A stretch of 64,000 nt of DNA from Spirogloea muscicola. Lineage: Eukaryota > Streptophyta > Zygnematophyceae > Spirogloeales > Spirogloeaceae. Under the pieces are notes generated by a model. That model searched no databases and was not told where the DNA came from. It saw only the letters and a program-made list of their open reading frames with translations. The translations under genes and the position numbers were made by a program. Every line of letters begins with the position of its first letter. The first letter of the stretch is position 1. The DNA lies in assembly GCA_009602725.1 (NCBI GenBank), contig WELB01000046.1, forward strand, positions 34,565 to 98,564, written 5' to 3'. Below, in pieces: positions 1 through 12,100 of the stretch.

Positions 1-1
1 C

Positions 2-1760
2 CCCACCCGCCGCCCGCCGCCGCTGGCGCTGCCGGACGCCATCCGGGCGGTCAAGGCCGGCGCGCGCGCGCGCTTCGACGAGACGGTGGAGGCGCACGCG
101 CACCTCGGCATCGACCCCCGCCGCGCCGACCAGATGGTCCGCGGCGCCGTCACGCTGCCCCACGGCAGCGGCAAGGTGCGCCGCCCAGCTGAGCCTGACC
201 TCTGGGCCAGGCTCCGCTCCAGTGTGCGCACGACTTCCAGGGGAAGAATGCGGCTTGGCCCTGACTGACGCGGCGCCGGCGCGCGCAGGCCGTCAGGGTG
301 GCCGTCTTCGCCGAGGGGGCTGCCGCGGAGGAGGCGCGCGCCGCGGGCGCGGACGTGGTCGGCGGCGAGGACCTGGTGGCGTCCTTTAAGGCTTGTGCGC
401 GCCCTAGCCGCGACCACGCCGGCAAGACCCCATTAGTAGAGACTCCTGCTCTGCGTCACGGCCTTGACTCACAGTCCCCTGCGCGCACCGCCCCTGCTGC
501 AGCGGGTGGGAAGCTGGACTTTGACAAGTGCATCGCCGCACCGGGGATGATGCCCAAGCTGGGCCAGGTACTCTACAGACCCCGGCCAACCGCTGCGCGT
601 GAATACCGGCAGCAAGGCAAAGGCGCAAGCTGCCTCTGCTCGGCCTGCCTCTTTCGGGGGCTGGCGGCAGCAGTCGCTATTCGGCTTATTGGGGATCAGG
701 CCGTGTTGGTGCACGAGCCACAGCCCAGCTGATGAAGGGCCACTTGCCTGTCCTACTGAGGCAGGGCTTTTTTGTCGTTGACCCGCTCCCAGGTGGCCCG
801 CATCTTGGGCCCTCGTGGAATGATGCCCAACCCCAAGGTGCTTCTGGCCCTCCTGCCGTCCAGCTTGCGCCTCGCCAGCTACAGCTCCTTGAGCTCCCCA
901 ACACCCCGAGGAGGGCTCATGCTGAGCAGACTCTTTGGTTGCTTCTGTTACTGCTTGCGTCTCAGCTTGGTACGGTCACAACGAAAGTGGGAGATGCCAC
1001 GAGAGCTGCAAAACAAGGCCGGGTTGACTTCCGTGCCGACAAGACAGGAGTTGTGCATGCAGGCCTGGGAAAGGTGTGACTGTAACCTCCACTCGGTGCT
1101 CAAAACAGTTGGACAGCGCTGCCATGCAGATATGATTTACAGGCGGTCATCCTTTAGCCCTGGTTGAGCCCGTGGCAGGTTGAGGTTTGTATACGGCCTC
1201 AGCCGCACTGCTTTTGTGGGTGTGCAGGTCAGCTTTGACGATGAGGCTTTGCCTGTGAACATAGCCACGTTCATGGCAGCACTTCTGGCAGCGAGGCCCG
1301 TTGGTCTGAAGAAAGGTAAGCATGCATGCAAAAGGGCTAGGCATAGCAGCAAAACAATGTGTGTCTTGCCATTATTGCATGTACGCTTCTGAAGTTTTCC
1401 TCTTCAGAGTGTGGCACTCATTCAAACTGCACGTTGTATGTCCTCAACTGCAGGAGCCAAGTCTATGGGCTACATGCATAGCTTCACACTGGCATCCACG
1501 GTGCTCAACAGCTGCCTTTGGCTTTCCGGAATTGCTGTTTCCCTAGTGGTCTATTTTGTCCATCAGAGAAATTGCTTCTGTGTCAAGTGCTGTAGACAGC
1601 CATTCAAACGTATCAATCACCCTGCATGCTTTCAAAGGCCAGTTGTGGACCTCCACATACTCAATCTAATCTAGTATGTCATTGCACATGCCAGATGGGC
1701 CGCGGCGTGCCTGTGAGCATTTCGTCGGTGACACAGGCAGCTGCCTCTGTGTCCACGTAG
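2..1760 (+). CDS. Plastid 50S ribosomal protein L1, 3' part (multi-exon, partial at left edge)
   Basis: Ribosomal protein L1 binds 23S rRNA at the L1 stalk of the chloroplast ribosome and helps release deacylated tRNA; the product would be nucleus-encoded and imported. Conserved L1 blocks follow in order: [72 protein letters not shown] and the C-terminal MHSFTLAST / [11 protein letters not shown] place exons at about 2-175, 289-390, 503 or 514-567, 793-837, 966-1073, 1228-1315, 1454-1500 and 1695-1760 (stop TAG). Most junctions are GT-AG. The exon 2 end has no in-phase GT; a GC donor (AAG|GCTTGT at 390/391) fits best. The N-terminus and transit peptide lie left of the window. The family assignment is very secure; single exon edges are less so. 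Confidence 0.93.
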
Positions 1761-1834
1761 TATATGTACAGAGCACTTGATGGTCTTCTACCGAAGGAGT
1801 GATGCTCTATTCGTGCTGCTTCTCTTCGCTCGTC

Positions 1835-1839
1835 TGTAA
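1835..1839 (+). promoter_or_regulatory. TGTAA polyadenylation-type signal of the L1 gene
   Basis: TGTAA lies 75 nt after the L1 stop codon. TGTAA is the usual chlorophyte poly(A) signal, and no AATAAA is seen nearby. Its use here is inferred from position only. Confidence 0.5.
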
Positions 1840-2200
1840 GTGTCAACCAGTACATTGTATATAGCACACTCATGGTACATTGCCATGCGTGTACATGTGT
1901 TGCTATCCCTCCGTCACTGGAACGTGCAAGTCTCAATAGTATGCACTTGCACAGATGGACAGGCAATGGAGCTTTAGAGATGCCAGCTCGGATTCAATGA
2001 ATTTCTTTTTGGGTTCAGGGAAGAATGTGCAAGGTCTCAAATCTGTGGTTGGCCCATCCCAGGTGTACAGTGTGGTGGTACTGGAGTACATGCACACATT
2101 GTTCGTAGCAACGTGGAGGTCAATGAACCCTTGGCCTTGGCCTAGATTAGGAAGGGCCGAAAGCACAAACCACAAGATGCCTTCCCATGGATTCTGCGAA
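1840..2200. other. Intergenic stretch without recognisable gene
   Basis: Lies between the L1 3' end and the first LINE relic. An open frame on the plus strand (from 1955) runs into LINE-derived DNA and resembles no family I know. I see no gene here. Confidence 0.5.
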
Positions 2201-2201
2201 G

Positions 2202-2465
2202 GACGCTCAATAACCTCTAGTCGACAAATGCAGATTGGAGTAACTAGAAGCCGGAAAGCGCGCCCTGCTGAAGCACGGAGGCAGCAGCCAAGGCGCGGGC
2301 TGCCCGCAAGTGCCGGCAAATGCCTAAGAACGTCGCAGAGAGATGGCAAGTAGCACTTGACACCTGAACAAGCACCCCGAAGGTGTTGAAGCCGGGCTGC
2401 TCGCGCTGCTACCCTTGATCGCAGATTACAGCAATCCTGTGAAGAAGAAGCGGATCTTCTACAGG
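2202..2465 (-). mobile_element. LINE 3' relic (ORF C-terminus)
   Basis: The low-coordinate end begins with the block also seen near 20565 (GACGCTCA..TAACCTCTAGTC). It continues, on the minus strand, into a decayed version of the C-terminus common to this LINE family (hydrophobic repeat of Leu/Arg/Ala, then Ser-Asp-Leu-Arg-Leu-Leu). The reading frame is broken several times. Confidence 0.6.
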
Positions 2466-2584
2466 GGGCGAGGGCTGTGAATGTGGTTTAAGTACTTCCG
2501 GCCAGCTTGACCTTGTTGATAGTCGGGTTTAGGCTTCATATCAGATACCCTTTCGCAGCTTTGGCCGGTGGGAACGAAAGTTAC

Positions 2585-2765
2585 CCAAAGGAGAGAAGTG
2601 GCACTCCCAATGGGGGCAAGGGCTGCGAAAAGCCAGCCCAAAAAGATTTGACAAAGGTTCGGAGGGGCCTACAAGCGTGTAGCAGCTACAAAGGGGCCGG
2701 AAGAGGGGCGATGGCTGTGAGAGGCTAGACCAAGAAAGCATGAGCGAGGTCCGAAGAGCCTGCAA
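2585..2765 (-). mobile_element. LINE 3' UTR fragment, tail type 'GTGCCACTTCT'
   Basis: Read on the minus strand it shows TTTTTGGGCTGGCTTTTCGC then AGCCCTTGCCCCCATTGGGA and GTGCCACTTCTCTC. The same ending is found near 3860, 15480, 18270, 19340 and 20250. The stem GGGCTG(GC)/(GC)AGCCC can fold. This is the second of two tail types of the family. Confidence 0.75.
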
Positions 2766-2812
2766 GCCGTGTGCTGAACCACACAGCTAATTGATCAAAT
2801 GCGAACCGGTGC

Positions 2813-3050
2813 TCAAGTCAGCAGCCGCAATTTGAGTAGCTTGCAGCCTGAAAAAGTGTCAGCACGGAGACTTGGAGAAGCAGCAGCTAAAGCGCAGCCT
2901 GCCTGCAACCGCATTGCAAAAGCCTGGGAGCACTGGCGTGAGACCGGCAGGCGCGTGCGGGACACCTGAGCAAGCAATCCAGTGGCCTTGAAGCCGGGGC
3001 TGCTCACCTTGCTAGTTGTGGCGTCAGGTGATCGCACACCAGGCAAGCCG
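2813..3050 (-). mobile_element. LINE ORF C-terminal fragment
   Basis: A 77-codon open stretch carries the family C-terminus: FKATGLLAQVSRTRLPVS, MRLQAGCALAAASPSLRA and LLKLRLLT. This matches FNAAGSLAQVYRMRLSIS and HLRAGRALAAASG in better copies. Diverged and 5'-truncated. Confidence 0.75.
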
Positions 3051-3334
3051 CTGAAGAAGGTTCAGCCACGGACTCTCGACGCCCCGCAACAGCAATGGCC
3101 AGCGCCAAAGCTTATCAACGGCAGGGGGTCCACATAGTTACGGTCTTTGCTCGTGCCGACTGTGCCCGCCTCCTCCGCCAACTTTAGTTGGCTTGATGGG
3201 GTCGGCAAGGCAGTGGTCATCACGTCAGTGATAATTTGGGGGCCCCTTCCATGTCCAGGCGTGGTGTCGACGAGGACGGCGCTTACGTGTGAAGAGGAAC
3301 GTCAGCCCCCAGCTAGATGGGCAGACGGACGTTC

Positions 3335-3660
3335 TCCATTTTTTTGGGCTGGCTTTGCCAGCCCCTCTACTCTATGGGCGAGCAATCCGTTCTCTCTTTC
3401 AAACGCTCCCTGGCTTACACAGTGCACTTGCGGGCAGGCCGCGCAATGGCTGCTGCTTCTGGGTCTTATTGGGGTGCCTCTTTTCCAGCTGCAAGTTACT
3501 CCGACTTGCTGCTGCTAAGTCGGGGTAGGTAAGCTTCCATTCGCTGTAGTCTCTTGCATAGCTGTGTGGTTTAGGCGCCTTTTGGCTTTTTTGGACCTTG
3601 TCCATCTTTCTGGGCTGGCTATTCAGCCCCTGCCACACATTTGAAAGAGCTGTTGTTTCT
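3335..3660 (+). mobile_element. LINE 3' hairpin followed by another LINE C-terminus and 3' UTR
   Basis: At 3345-3390 lies a type-one tail (GGGCTGGCTTTGCCAGCCC, then CTCTATGGGCGAGCAA). Directly after it an open frame gives LSFKRSLAYTVHLRAGRAM, AAASGSYWGASFPAASYSDL and LLLSRGR before a stop near 3532. Its own 3' UTR follows, with a second hairpin near 3606-3630 (GGGCTGGCTATTCAGCCCC). One copy's tail thus abuts a second copy. Confidence 0.8.
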
Positions 3661-3859
3661 CCAAGGCCATGATGTAGCCGGCCTCCAGAAAGACGCCAAA
3701 CATGCTATCATGGAGTAGGTCTGTGTGCCAGTCCGCTCCGCCTGTGCGCAGCAGAGCATGTGCACAGCCAAGTTTGCAGCGTCAGCTCCGCTCTCGCACT
3801 ACAGAGGATTGCAGCAATGAAAAGGGTTGACAAAAACAATGGGGCCACAGAAACCGAAG

Positions 3860-3985
3860 ATGTGGCTCTCCCACTGGGGGCAAGGGCTGTGAGAAGCCGG
3901 CCCAAAAATAAATGACAAAGGTCAAAGGGGCCAAAGTACGAAGGGGTCAGAAGCGCAATGCTCAAAACAGGGGTAGGATGAATCA
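3860..3985 (-). mobile_element. LINE 3' UTR fragment, tail type 'GTGCCACTTCT' (diverged)
   Basis: The minus strand reads GGGCCGGCTTCTCACAGCCC then TTGCCCCCAGTGGGAGAGCC. It lies just 3' of the next LINE copy, in the same orientation. Confidence 0.7.
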
Positions 3986-3986
3986 C

Positions 3987-4645
3987 TCAATAGCAACTAG
4001 TGAGGAGCCTCAAATCTGACAGACTACCGAGCGGAAAGCAATCCCCCTGACGAATGCCAGAGGCAGCCGCGAGCACACGGCCAGCACGCAGGTGCAAAGC
4101 GTGGGCTATGGACCGCTGAAGGGATATTGAGAGTCGCATGCGGTAGACCTGAGCCAACGAGCCAGCGGCGTTGAAGTCAGCCTGCTCACCTCGCCTGCGG
4201 GACACAGCGTGCCGCGCAAGCCTGGCTAGCAGGTCGAGCCACTGGGACCCAAGAGCCCCGTGCACATCCACGGCCAGGGGTACGAACTCGTTCCCAGCCG
4301 GGTGGTCTGCATGTTTGGCCGCCTTGCTGCGAGCGGCGATTGCCGCAGCATGGCCAGCCCTCGAGGCAGAGAAGCCCGGATTGGAACGGTCCACCACATC
4401 GGTGGTGACCACGTCTGCAATGATGCGCACGCCGCCTCCCCACGTGGAGGCCACCAAGTCGACGCGTCGCGTGTGTAGTCCATCGGCCTTCTGTAGGATC
4501 GGCATCATGGAAGTGTTCTCCATCGCCACTGTGTAGCCGGCCTCCACAAATATGCTGATCATGGCATCCTTGAGGAGGTCGTGGGCTGCCGTGCGTTCAC
4601 CTCCAGTGGCGCAGCGGAGGACATGCGCCGCCAGCTCCGCTGGGT
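3987..4645 (-). mobile_element. LINE ORF C-terminal part with nuclease-like domain
   Basis: One of the best C-terminal copies, 191 codons open to the stop at 3987, with the family sequence continuing upstream to about 4645. Motifs in order are GYTVAMENTSMMPILQKADG, HTRRVDLVAS, RIIADVVTTDVVDRSN, KHADHP, EFVPLAVDVHGALGSQWLDL, AGSLAQVYRMRLSISLQRS, HLRAGRVLAAASG and LSDLRLLT. The pair RVDLV and ADVVTTD resembles the acidic pair of PD-(D/E)XK nucleases; that is inference. Reverse transcriptase is missing (5'-truncated). Confidence 0.85.
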
Positions 4646-4907
4646 CCGGAAACCGAAGGCCTTAGGCTACGAGGAAGGTGTTAAAGAACCAGGGCCTAAG
4701 CAGAGCTGGAGGGAGGATGCAGTACACATCAGTGAGCACATGAAGTCGCAGAGGTTAACTTGGGGAGCCGGAGCACCTGCACGGAAGCTGGTGGCCTGGC
4801 TTAGGGCGCACCCAGCATGCTGATGAAGGGCCAAGACCTGTTAGCGGTGCAGGCTCAAGTGAGCAGCATCCTGTGAAATGTAACATGTAATGCCTGCGGA
4901 ATGTATT

Positions 4908-5378
4908 TTAGCTCCAAGCTGCCCCCCATTTGCCGTGGTGTGTGTCGACCTGCTGAGCCAGACGCTGGAGGTGGGAGGACCTCTCATCACCGTAGCCACC
5001 GCAGATGCCATGGCCGTTGAGCAGCCGCAGGTCAGAGAAGCTAGTCTCTGTGTAGCGGGGCCCCTGTCTGTAGCCAGAGGCTGCAGTCAAAGCGCGACCA
5101 GCACGCAAATGAAGAGCGTGTGCCATAGATCGCTGCAGTGAAAGTGACAGGCGCATACGTAACACTTTGGACCCGAGAGCCTGCCGCGTTGGGATTAGCC
5201 TGCTGCCCTTGGCAACGTCAGGACACACGCGCTGCGCGCTAGCCGGTGCAGGACCTCGAGCCACCGAGCACCGAGCAGCCCATGGACGTCGACGGCAAGA
5301 ATGATCTAGTGTATATGGAACAAACGAAGGCCAAAATGGCCGAGTACAGAGGCAAGCACATCTCATGACGTACATCAC
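4908..5378 (-). mobile_element. Two abutting LINE C-terminal fragments
   Basis: The minus-strand frame contains LRMRLSLSLQRSMAHALHLR, AGRALTAASGYRQGPRYTET and FSDLRLLNGHG, which is a LINE C-terminus (about 5020-5250). It is followed by a second piece matching the HLQRLAQQVDTHH region, at the low-coordinate side. Decayed, no catalytic part. Confidence 0.7.
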
Positions 5379-5382
5379 TTAC

Positions 5383-5827
5383 AGCAGATTGACCCGCTCA
5401 GTAACCACGGGTCAATAATTTAAGGTCGCTAATCGATGCCTGAATACTAGATGGCAGATTGAAGAAAGTGCTCGCCCAGATTGAAGCCCTTCTGCCTTCT
5501 GCCACCAACTAGAGCTCGCCCAGCTTTCTGGTGCAAAGCATTAAGCGGAGCACGCTGCAAATAGGCCGAAACACGTCACTGCAAGAACGACAGATATGCA
5601 GCTGGCAAGCCCATCTCAGCCGGAAACACATCTGCACGTCGTGCATAGCCTAGATTGGCAATATTCTGAAGGAGAGTGTGGAAAGGAGGACCTAAAGAGC
5701 CAAAGATATCGACTGCAACTGGCAGGAGCTGATCGCACTGGGGTCAATCGGAGTAATGCTGCAGCTTTCTGTGTTCTGCACTGCCCACTGCGTGGCCAGC
5801 GATGTGCGTCGATGCTGGACCTTCATA
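5383..5827. other. Intergenic stretch, nothing recognised
   Basis: No conserved coding block on either strand. AT content rises compared with the flanking genes. Confidence 0.4.
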
Positions 5828-5890
5828 AGAAGAAAGGCTCGCCCATTCAGGATAGGGGCTGGACAAGCCAGCCCCTTCATAAGCCTCCGT
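5828..5890 (-). mobile_element. LINE 3' hairpin remnant
   Basis: The sequence AAGAAAGGCTCGCCCATTCA then GGGGCTGGACAAGCCAGCCCC is the reverse complement of the type-one tail (GGGCTGGC..GCCAGCCC, ATGGGCGAGCC, CTTTCTT). It lies about 240 bp upstream of the APC1 start. Confidence 0.75.
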
Positions 5891-6128
5891 AACAACATCA
5901 ACTAAGGCCCGTGCTCCTCCACCAGGTTGCAACCATTGCCCTGAATCGTAAGGGCAAGGGGGACGAACTCGTCGATGGTCAGCATACTTGGTGAGAGGCC
6001 AGGCCGGAGGTGGAGGGACCCATGCAGCGGGCTGGGCAGAGCGAAGGAAAAAGGTGGCTTTCCGAACGGAGGAGGGCCCGGAGTTTAGGAGGCCGGCGCC
6101 CGTGAGGGGGCCGCCGCCCGCGGCCGCC

Positions 6129-9100
6129 ATGGCCGCCCNTCCTCCGTCCTCGCCGCCGCCGCCGCTCCTCTGCTCATACCCCCTTTCCGCGCCTTGCCCC
6201 TGTGCCAGCGTCGAGTGGCTCGCCGGCGGCTGCCTGCGCAAGCACTTTCCTGTGGCCTCGCCCGTCCGCCAGGCACTGTGGTGCCGCTTCGACGGCCCCG
6301 CCGACGCCGGCGGCGGCACCATGCTCTGCGCCCTGCACTCCGCTGGCCTCGCCCTCTTCTCCGCCTGGGGTGGCGCCACGATGGAGGTGCCCCTGGACGA
6401 CGCCGGCGGCGCGTGTCTCTGGCCGCTCCCCTGCGGCCTGCTGGTGCAGCGGCGGCACGGCGGCCTCCCTCTGGCGCTCCTGCACCCGCTGGACGACCTG
6501 CAGGTGGACACAATTCTCGCCGCCCCTGTGGCATGCCGGACTGCAGGAGACACGGCGGCACGGCGGCTGCAGGCCGGGAGAGCCGCCTGCCAGGCTGACG
6601 CATTACGGCGGCGGGCGGGGTGGGCTCGGTCGGCAGGCGGCCACAGAGGCAGGCGGTGGGGCGGGCTTCGAGGGCCTGCGCGTCCTGTGGAGCGGCGGCG
6701 ACGAAGCCCCTCTGCTCGTCGCGCACCATTTAGGCAAGGGCCCGGGCTACCAGCGCTGCTCCTCTGTGCCTCTCCCAGCCCCACCTCCAATGCCTCTCTT
6801 ATGCCTTTCCGATGCCATTCCAATGCCTTTCCCCTCGATTCCTGTGCCCTGCCCAGCCCTTTGCCCGGCCCCTTCCGGGGCTCCTGCAGCAGCCAGCTGG
6901 CGGCGCGGCAGGCTCGGCTGCTGCTGACCGGCTTGGTTGCGGAGCAGGCCGCCAGGAGCACAGCGTGTGGGCGGTCGAGCAGCCGGCAGCCCCGCCGGGC
7001 CGCTCCCGGGCACCGATGGTGCTGCGCTGCATCTGGCGCAGCGGCCCGGGCCCCGAGCCCCCCGCGACCCAGGCACGCAGGCACACTCTGAGCACCCCGC
7101 GCACCTGCCGCCATTGCCACGCTCCCCGCCTCTGCTCCACCTGCTCGCACCTCGCTCGCTCACCGCCCCCGGCCTGGGAAGGCCCACTTCCATGACATCT
7201 GCTGCCTCTCCAAGTCCTCACTAGGCACCGCAACGCTCCTCAGGTGGCCCTGGCCCGCGACCGAAACGGGACGCCCCTTCTGGCGCTGGTCCTGCCTGGA
7301 CAGAAGCAGCTACTCCTGCTCCCTGTGCCGCCAGACTCCACGCAGCTCTCGCCCCTCGCCAGCTCGCTGTCAGCCGTCTCTGCCGTCGCCATCTCAGCAC
7401 CAGGAGGGTGGATCAAGGACTTGCTACTTCTCTCGCCCAGCAGAGAGCTCTTATACCTGGTTCGCCTGCAAACCCTTCTGCTCCACAGCTCATCACGAGC
7501 AAAGACCATGCAGGCAGCCGTGCTGCACGCGCACTACAACATCTACGACTTTTGTCAGCCGAATCAGCAGCTTCTCTGAGCAAGCGCTGCACACTGTCCA
7601 GAAAATGCAGCGCGCAGGAGTCGAGGAGTGCCTCGCTTGTGAGCTGGCTGTGCCTCCTTCCATGTTGCTGCCTCCGGCAGCATTGCTACGGGATACAGTA
7701 GGCGACCGCTTCAGCCTGGTGGGGGAAGACGGCCAGATCTGGAGGTGCAGGGTTAGCCTAGGGGCCAAATCCTCACTCTTGCAGCACTGCTGTGCAGCGC
7801 TGGAGGAACCCAAGGCCCTGGCTCCGCTGTCCGTCAGGGCCGCGTGCGACTGGGCATCCTTCTGCGCGGCGCTGCTGGACTGGGTGGCGGGAAGTGTTCG
7901 TCCAGGTCGCTCGTCACCTTTTAGACCAGCATCGGCATGGAGGGCTCTGCTGGCATCTGACCTGCACAGGGCCACATTACGCCAAAGCCTTTATGGGGCG
8001 CTGACGGCGAGGCCCGATGTGTCTGCTGAAGTGGGGGAGCCTCCTCCGCTGCCACCGACCTGGGAGCACCAAGCCGAGGTGTTGGAGGCCCTGGAGCGGC
8101 TCCACTGGGTGTACGAGGACTGCAAGCTCGACTGCCTGCGCTGGCTCTGTGCCGAGAGGATGGCAGGCCTGCTTTGGGGAGTGGCCGCGGCCTTCGGCAG
8201 GCAGGAGCTGTGCGAGTACTACCGGCGCGACTTCCCGGCTTGCCCTGGTGGGCGGTTGGCGCCACCTGTCGCAGCACCAGAGCCGGCTGCTCGCGGGCTG
8301 CCTGCGGCTGCCTACCTGCAAGGCTGGTTGCGATCCTGCCTCTTAGGCAATGCTGGAGCCTGGCAGCGTCTGGAGGCGATTCCCACTTTCGTGCCATGGT
8401 CCCGTGCAGTGGTTGCGCTGCACGCTGCCAGGGCTCAGCCGATGCCCTATCCTGTGGCCAGCTTGCCGCCCGAGGGCGCCCCTCTTTATGTAGCGCCCGA
8501 GTCAGGCGCCGCTGTCCACCGCGTCGTGCTGGCTATGGTGGCACTGCGCTTTACGCTACCCAAGCTCAACCGACTGCCTCCCGGAGTGGCATTGCCTCTG
8601 CAGCATGCGCTGTACCAGTGCAGGGAGGACCCCCCCAAGGGCTGGCCTGCGGCGGCTTACATGTTGGTGGGGCGGGACGACTTGGCGACCTCAGCTTCCG
8701 CTGGCCAGCCTGTCAATGACGACCGCTGCTACTGGGGCAGCACTTCCACGGCTTGCCTGCATGCCTTGCAGCAGGTTGAACCAGATGCTGAGGCAGACAG
8801 TGATGTGGACTTCGTGCCTGGATCAAAGCCCGTGTCTGCCCTGCGATTTGGAAAAGACCGACGAGTGCAGGAGGTGCAGCAACTTCTTGGCTCCTCAGAG
8901 CCAGCTCCCATTCAGGCCGTTGCTGGTGCAGATGCAAGCGACCCCGAGGTCGTAGCACAGCAGCAGTCCGAGTTGTGGCAGCTCGCCCTGCGCACTTCGG
9001 CACTGCCCTGTGGCCGTGGGGCTCTGACGCTTGCTAGCCTGCAACCTCTTCTAACGGAGGTGGGCTGCGGCACTGGCCTGCCCTCTGATATCAGTTTCTT

Positions 9101-12100
9101 GTCGCCCTTTCTGCAAATTTGTCGCAGCTGACGTGTGCGGCCTGGCCCCTTCGGTGCAGAAACTGGTCGTCCCGCCGCTTGTGCTGGCAGGCCGCTTGCC
9201 CATGCAGCATGACGCCACGGTCTGTCTCACTTGCCAACATCCTCAATGCCTGTGAACAGGTGCCATTGCAAGGCATGGTGATGCATGACCCAGGAATGCT
9301 GACATTGTGCCGGGTGCAGGTGAATATGGACCCGGCAATGGGCAACTTGCCGGAGCTGACCGCGTGGCCCTCGTTTCACAACGCCGTCGCAGCAGGCCTG
9401 CGTCTTGCCCGAGGCCAGGTAGGTGCCATGCCCGCTTCTCGCTGATGCCCCTGTACTGCTCCTAAGGCCTCCATCTCCTGGCCTATCTAGGCACGCAGCT
9501 GGCTCTGAAAATTTGTTTTTCGGCCGCGTGCCAGAGCCGTATTACGCGGACGTGGATTGTGCACCAGCGGCCCGAGGAAGCGAGCCACGCGCACGCCGGC
9601 GTGGTGCTGGCGCTCGGCCTGCAGGGCCATTTGGCCCTGCTGGCACCCACCGACGTGTACCGCTACCTGGCGCAGGAGCACGATGCCACCACAGCTGCCA
9701 CGCTTCTTGGCATGGCTGCAGCAATGCGCGCCTCCCAGGACCCTGCTCTATCAAAGGTGGGTTCAGAGCGCCGCACACAATTGCCGTGCACGCACGACTT
9801 AGTGATGCAGCTTGGCTGGCCAAGGATGTGGGGCCTTCCTTTGGCTCATGCATGCCGCGTGCAAGCAGTCCTGATGGCTACAGACAACCTAGGTTGCTGG
9901 TATTGCAGATGCTATTCCTGCACATACCTGGCCGCCACCCACCATCTTTTCCAGACCTGGAGCTGCCAGCCCTGGTGCAGGTAGCCATGCGCTCTGCTCG
10001 CCTCTGCTTGGGCAGCTACTTGTGCGGATTGCGATATCGACATGAGATAGCCAGTCTCACTGTCCTGTCTGTACTGGTGGCCTTTGTGGATGACCACCAG
10101 TCCGCGGCGCTCGTGGCACTGGGCCTGCTTTACCAGGGCTCTGCACATCGTCTCACAACGGAGACGCTACTTGTACGTTCTCGTTTTGCCCTTCCTTGTG
10201 TCCAAGCTGAGCACCCTGAACCTTTGCCTGCTGGGCCTTAGTCGTGACCAAGGCACGGTGGGGTGTGCTCTCAGGCAGAAATCGGGAGGCGACCAGCCGG
10301 GGATGTGCAGGATCGTGAGGCGTACTCTCTCAGCGCAGCGCTCGCCCTTGGCCTCGTCACTCTTGGTAAGTTCCAAGGCACTCAGCCCTCTGCTGCATTG
10401 TTGATGGCTGTTTGTTTCTCGGCACCTCTCACATTCAGGCACTGGAGCCCTCCTCATGCAGGCAAAGGCCGGACTGCATGGGGCCTTGCCGATCTCCACA
10501 TGGAAGACCGGCTCCGGGAGTACGTGTGTGGCTTCCACCGAGAGCCACCTGATGCCGTGAGTGACTGCTCTTTCTCTGCAGGACTGCCATGGCAACACTT
10601 GCATCTCCTACAAGTGTTGATCCTGCATCATGCCTACTTCCTGTCGCTTGGCTCCAGTCTCCATGGAGCACACCTGAAGCCACTGCAACGACAGCTGGTG
10701 GCGGAAGTCGCCATGAGCAGGTACAAAAGGCCCGTAGCCGCAGCCTATCCTACTTTTGCACACCTTTAGGTGCTCATATATGCGAGTGGGCTAACATGGT
10801 CACGATAACTCTGGCCTAGACAGGTCATGCAGGGCTCGGTTAGCAGCCTAAACATCACGTCCCCAGGTGCTACCCTGGCCTTGGCTCTCATGTATCTCAA
10901 GGTGAGCACCATATTCTGTTGCTTGGCTCCTTCCTTTTCTACAATTTATAATGACCAGGGTTGTGAACCAGCAGCCTTGTGAGCTGTTTCATCTCACTGC
11001 CTTTCACAGACCAATGACGTTGAGGTAGCCAACAATCTGCCAATACCGTCGTCGGCGTTTGCTCTGACCTATGTCCGGCCGGACTTCATCCTGCTCCGAA
11101 TAGTTGCCCGAAATCTCATCCTCTGGGACAGGTGGACCCCTGCAACATTCATCAATCATGGCTGCCCCTGTTGGCTGCAGAGTGCATCCTTCCTCCACAG
11201 GTGTGTGAAACCACCGTCAAAAACCACTGAAATATTGCTTTTGTGACAGCATAATGGCCAGCGAGGACTGGGTGCAAGCCCAAGTGCCAGGGTACCTGAA
11301 GGACATTGGAAGTCTTAGTGACTTGCAAGACATTGAGGCCATGGCACAAGCTCGTGCCAACGTTCTGGCTGGCGCCTGCCTTTCGCTTGGTATACACCTT
11401 GTAAGGCGAGAAGGCCTGATGTCTGCACAAGTTGCTCCATATATCGACGTTGAGCATGCTTCAAGTTCCTGGGATTTATGCGAGCTTTAACGATTCAGGC
11501 TTGAAATATGCTGGGACTGCATCAAAGGCCGCCGAGCAGCTGCTGCACCAGTACACATGTCTCTTTCTGTCCCAGGTGACCCTTACTGACACCTCTCTGT
11601 CGACTTGCTCATGCGCCCCGTCGTGAATGCTGGTCATCTGACACGTCAGATGGCCTTGTCCTATAAGCAAACCATCTATCATTCAAGTGGAGCCCATGTA
11701 CTGTATGAGATGTGCAAGTTGGGTCTGAGGATCTGGAGGCACATGACATGTTTCAGTACCTGTATCCTTGTCCTGGGTCACAATGCTGCAGAAAGCAGCG
11801 AGCCTCCGTGCTGATAAGGCGGACCGGGGGACTCTTGAAACGTGCGTGGTGGTCTCAGCTCTTTCGTTATCCTTGGTGAGTGATGAGCACAGGGCACTGT
11901 TGATCACCACTTGTACCACGGTACATCATAGTTGATGACATTGCACGGATGCCTGTGCAGGTAATGGCCGGCAGTGGTCATCTGCAAACACTGCGGCTGC
12001 TTCGTCATCTGCGACGCCGCCCTGCAAGTGATGCAACCGTTTCACATGGCAGCCACATGGCTGTGAGCCTTCTGCCCTTACCCTGGACTTCATTTCTCTC

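Noticed and set aside
6085-6729. Long minus-strand frames opposite APC1 exon 1
   Set aside because: Arginine/alanine/proline-rich shadows of a GC-rich coding exon; the plus strand carries the APC1 homology.
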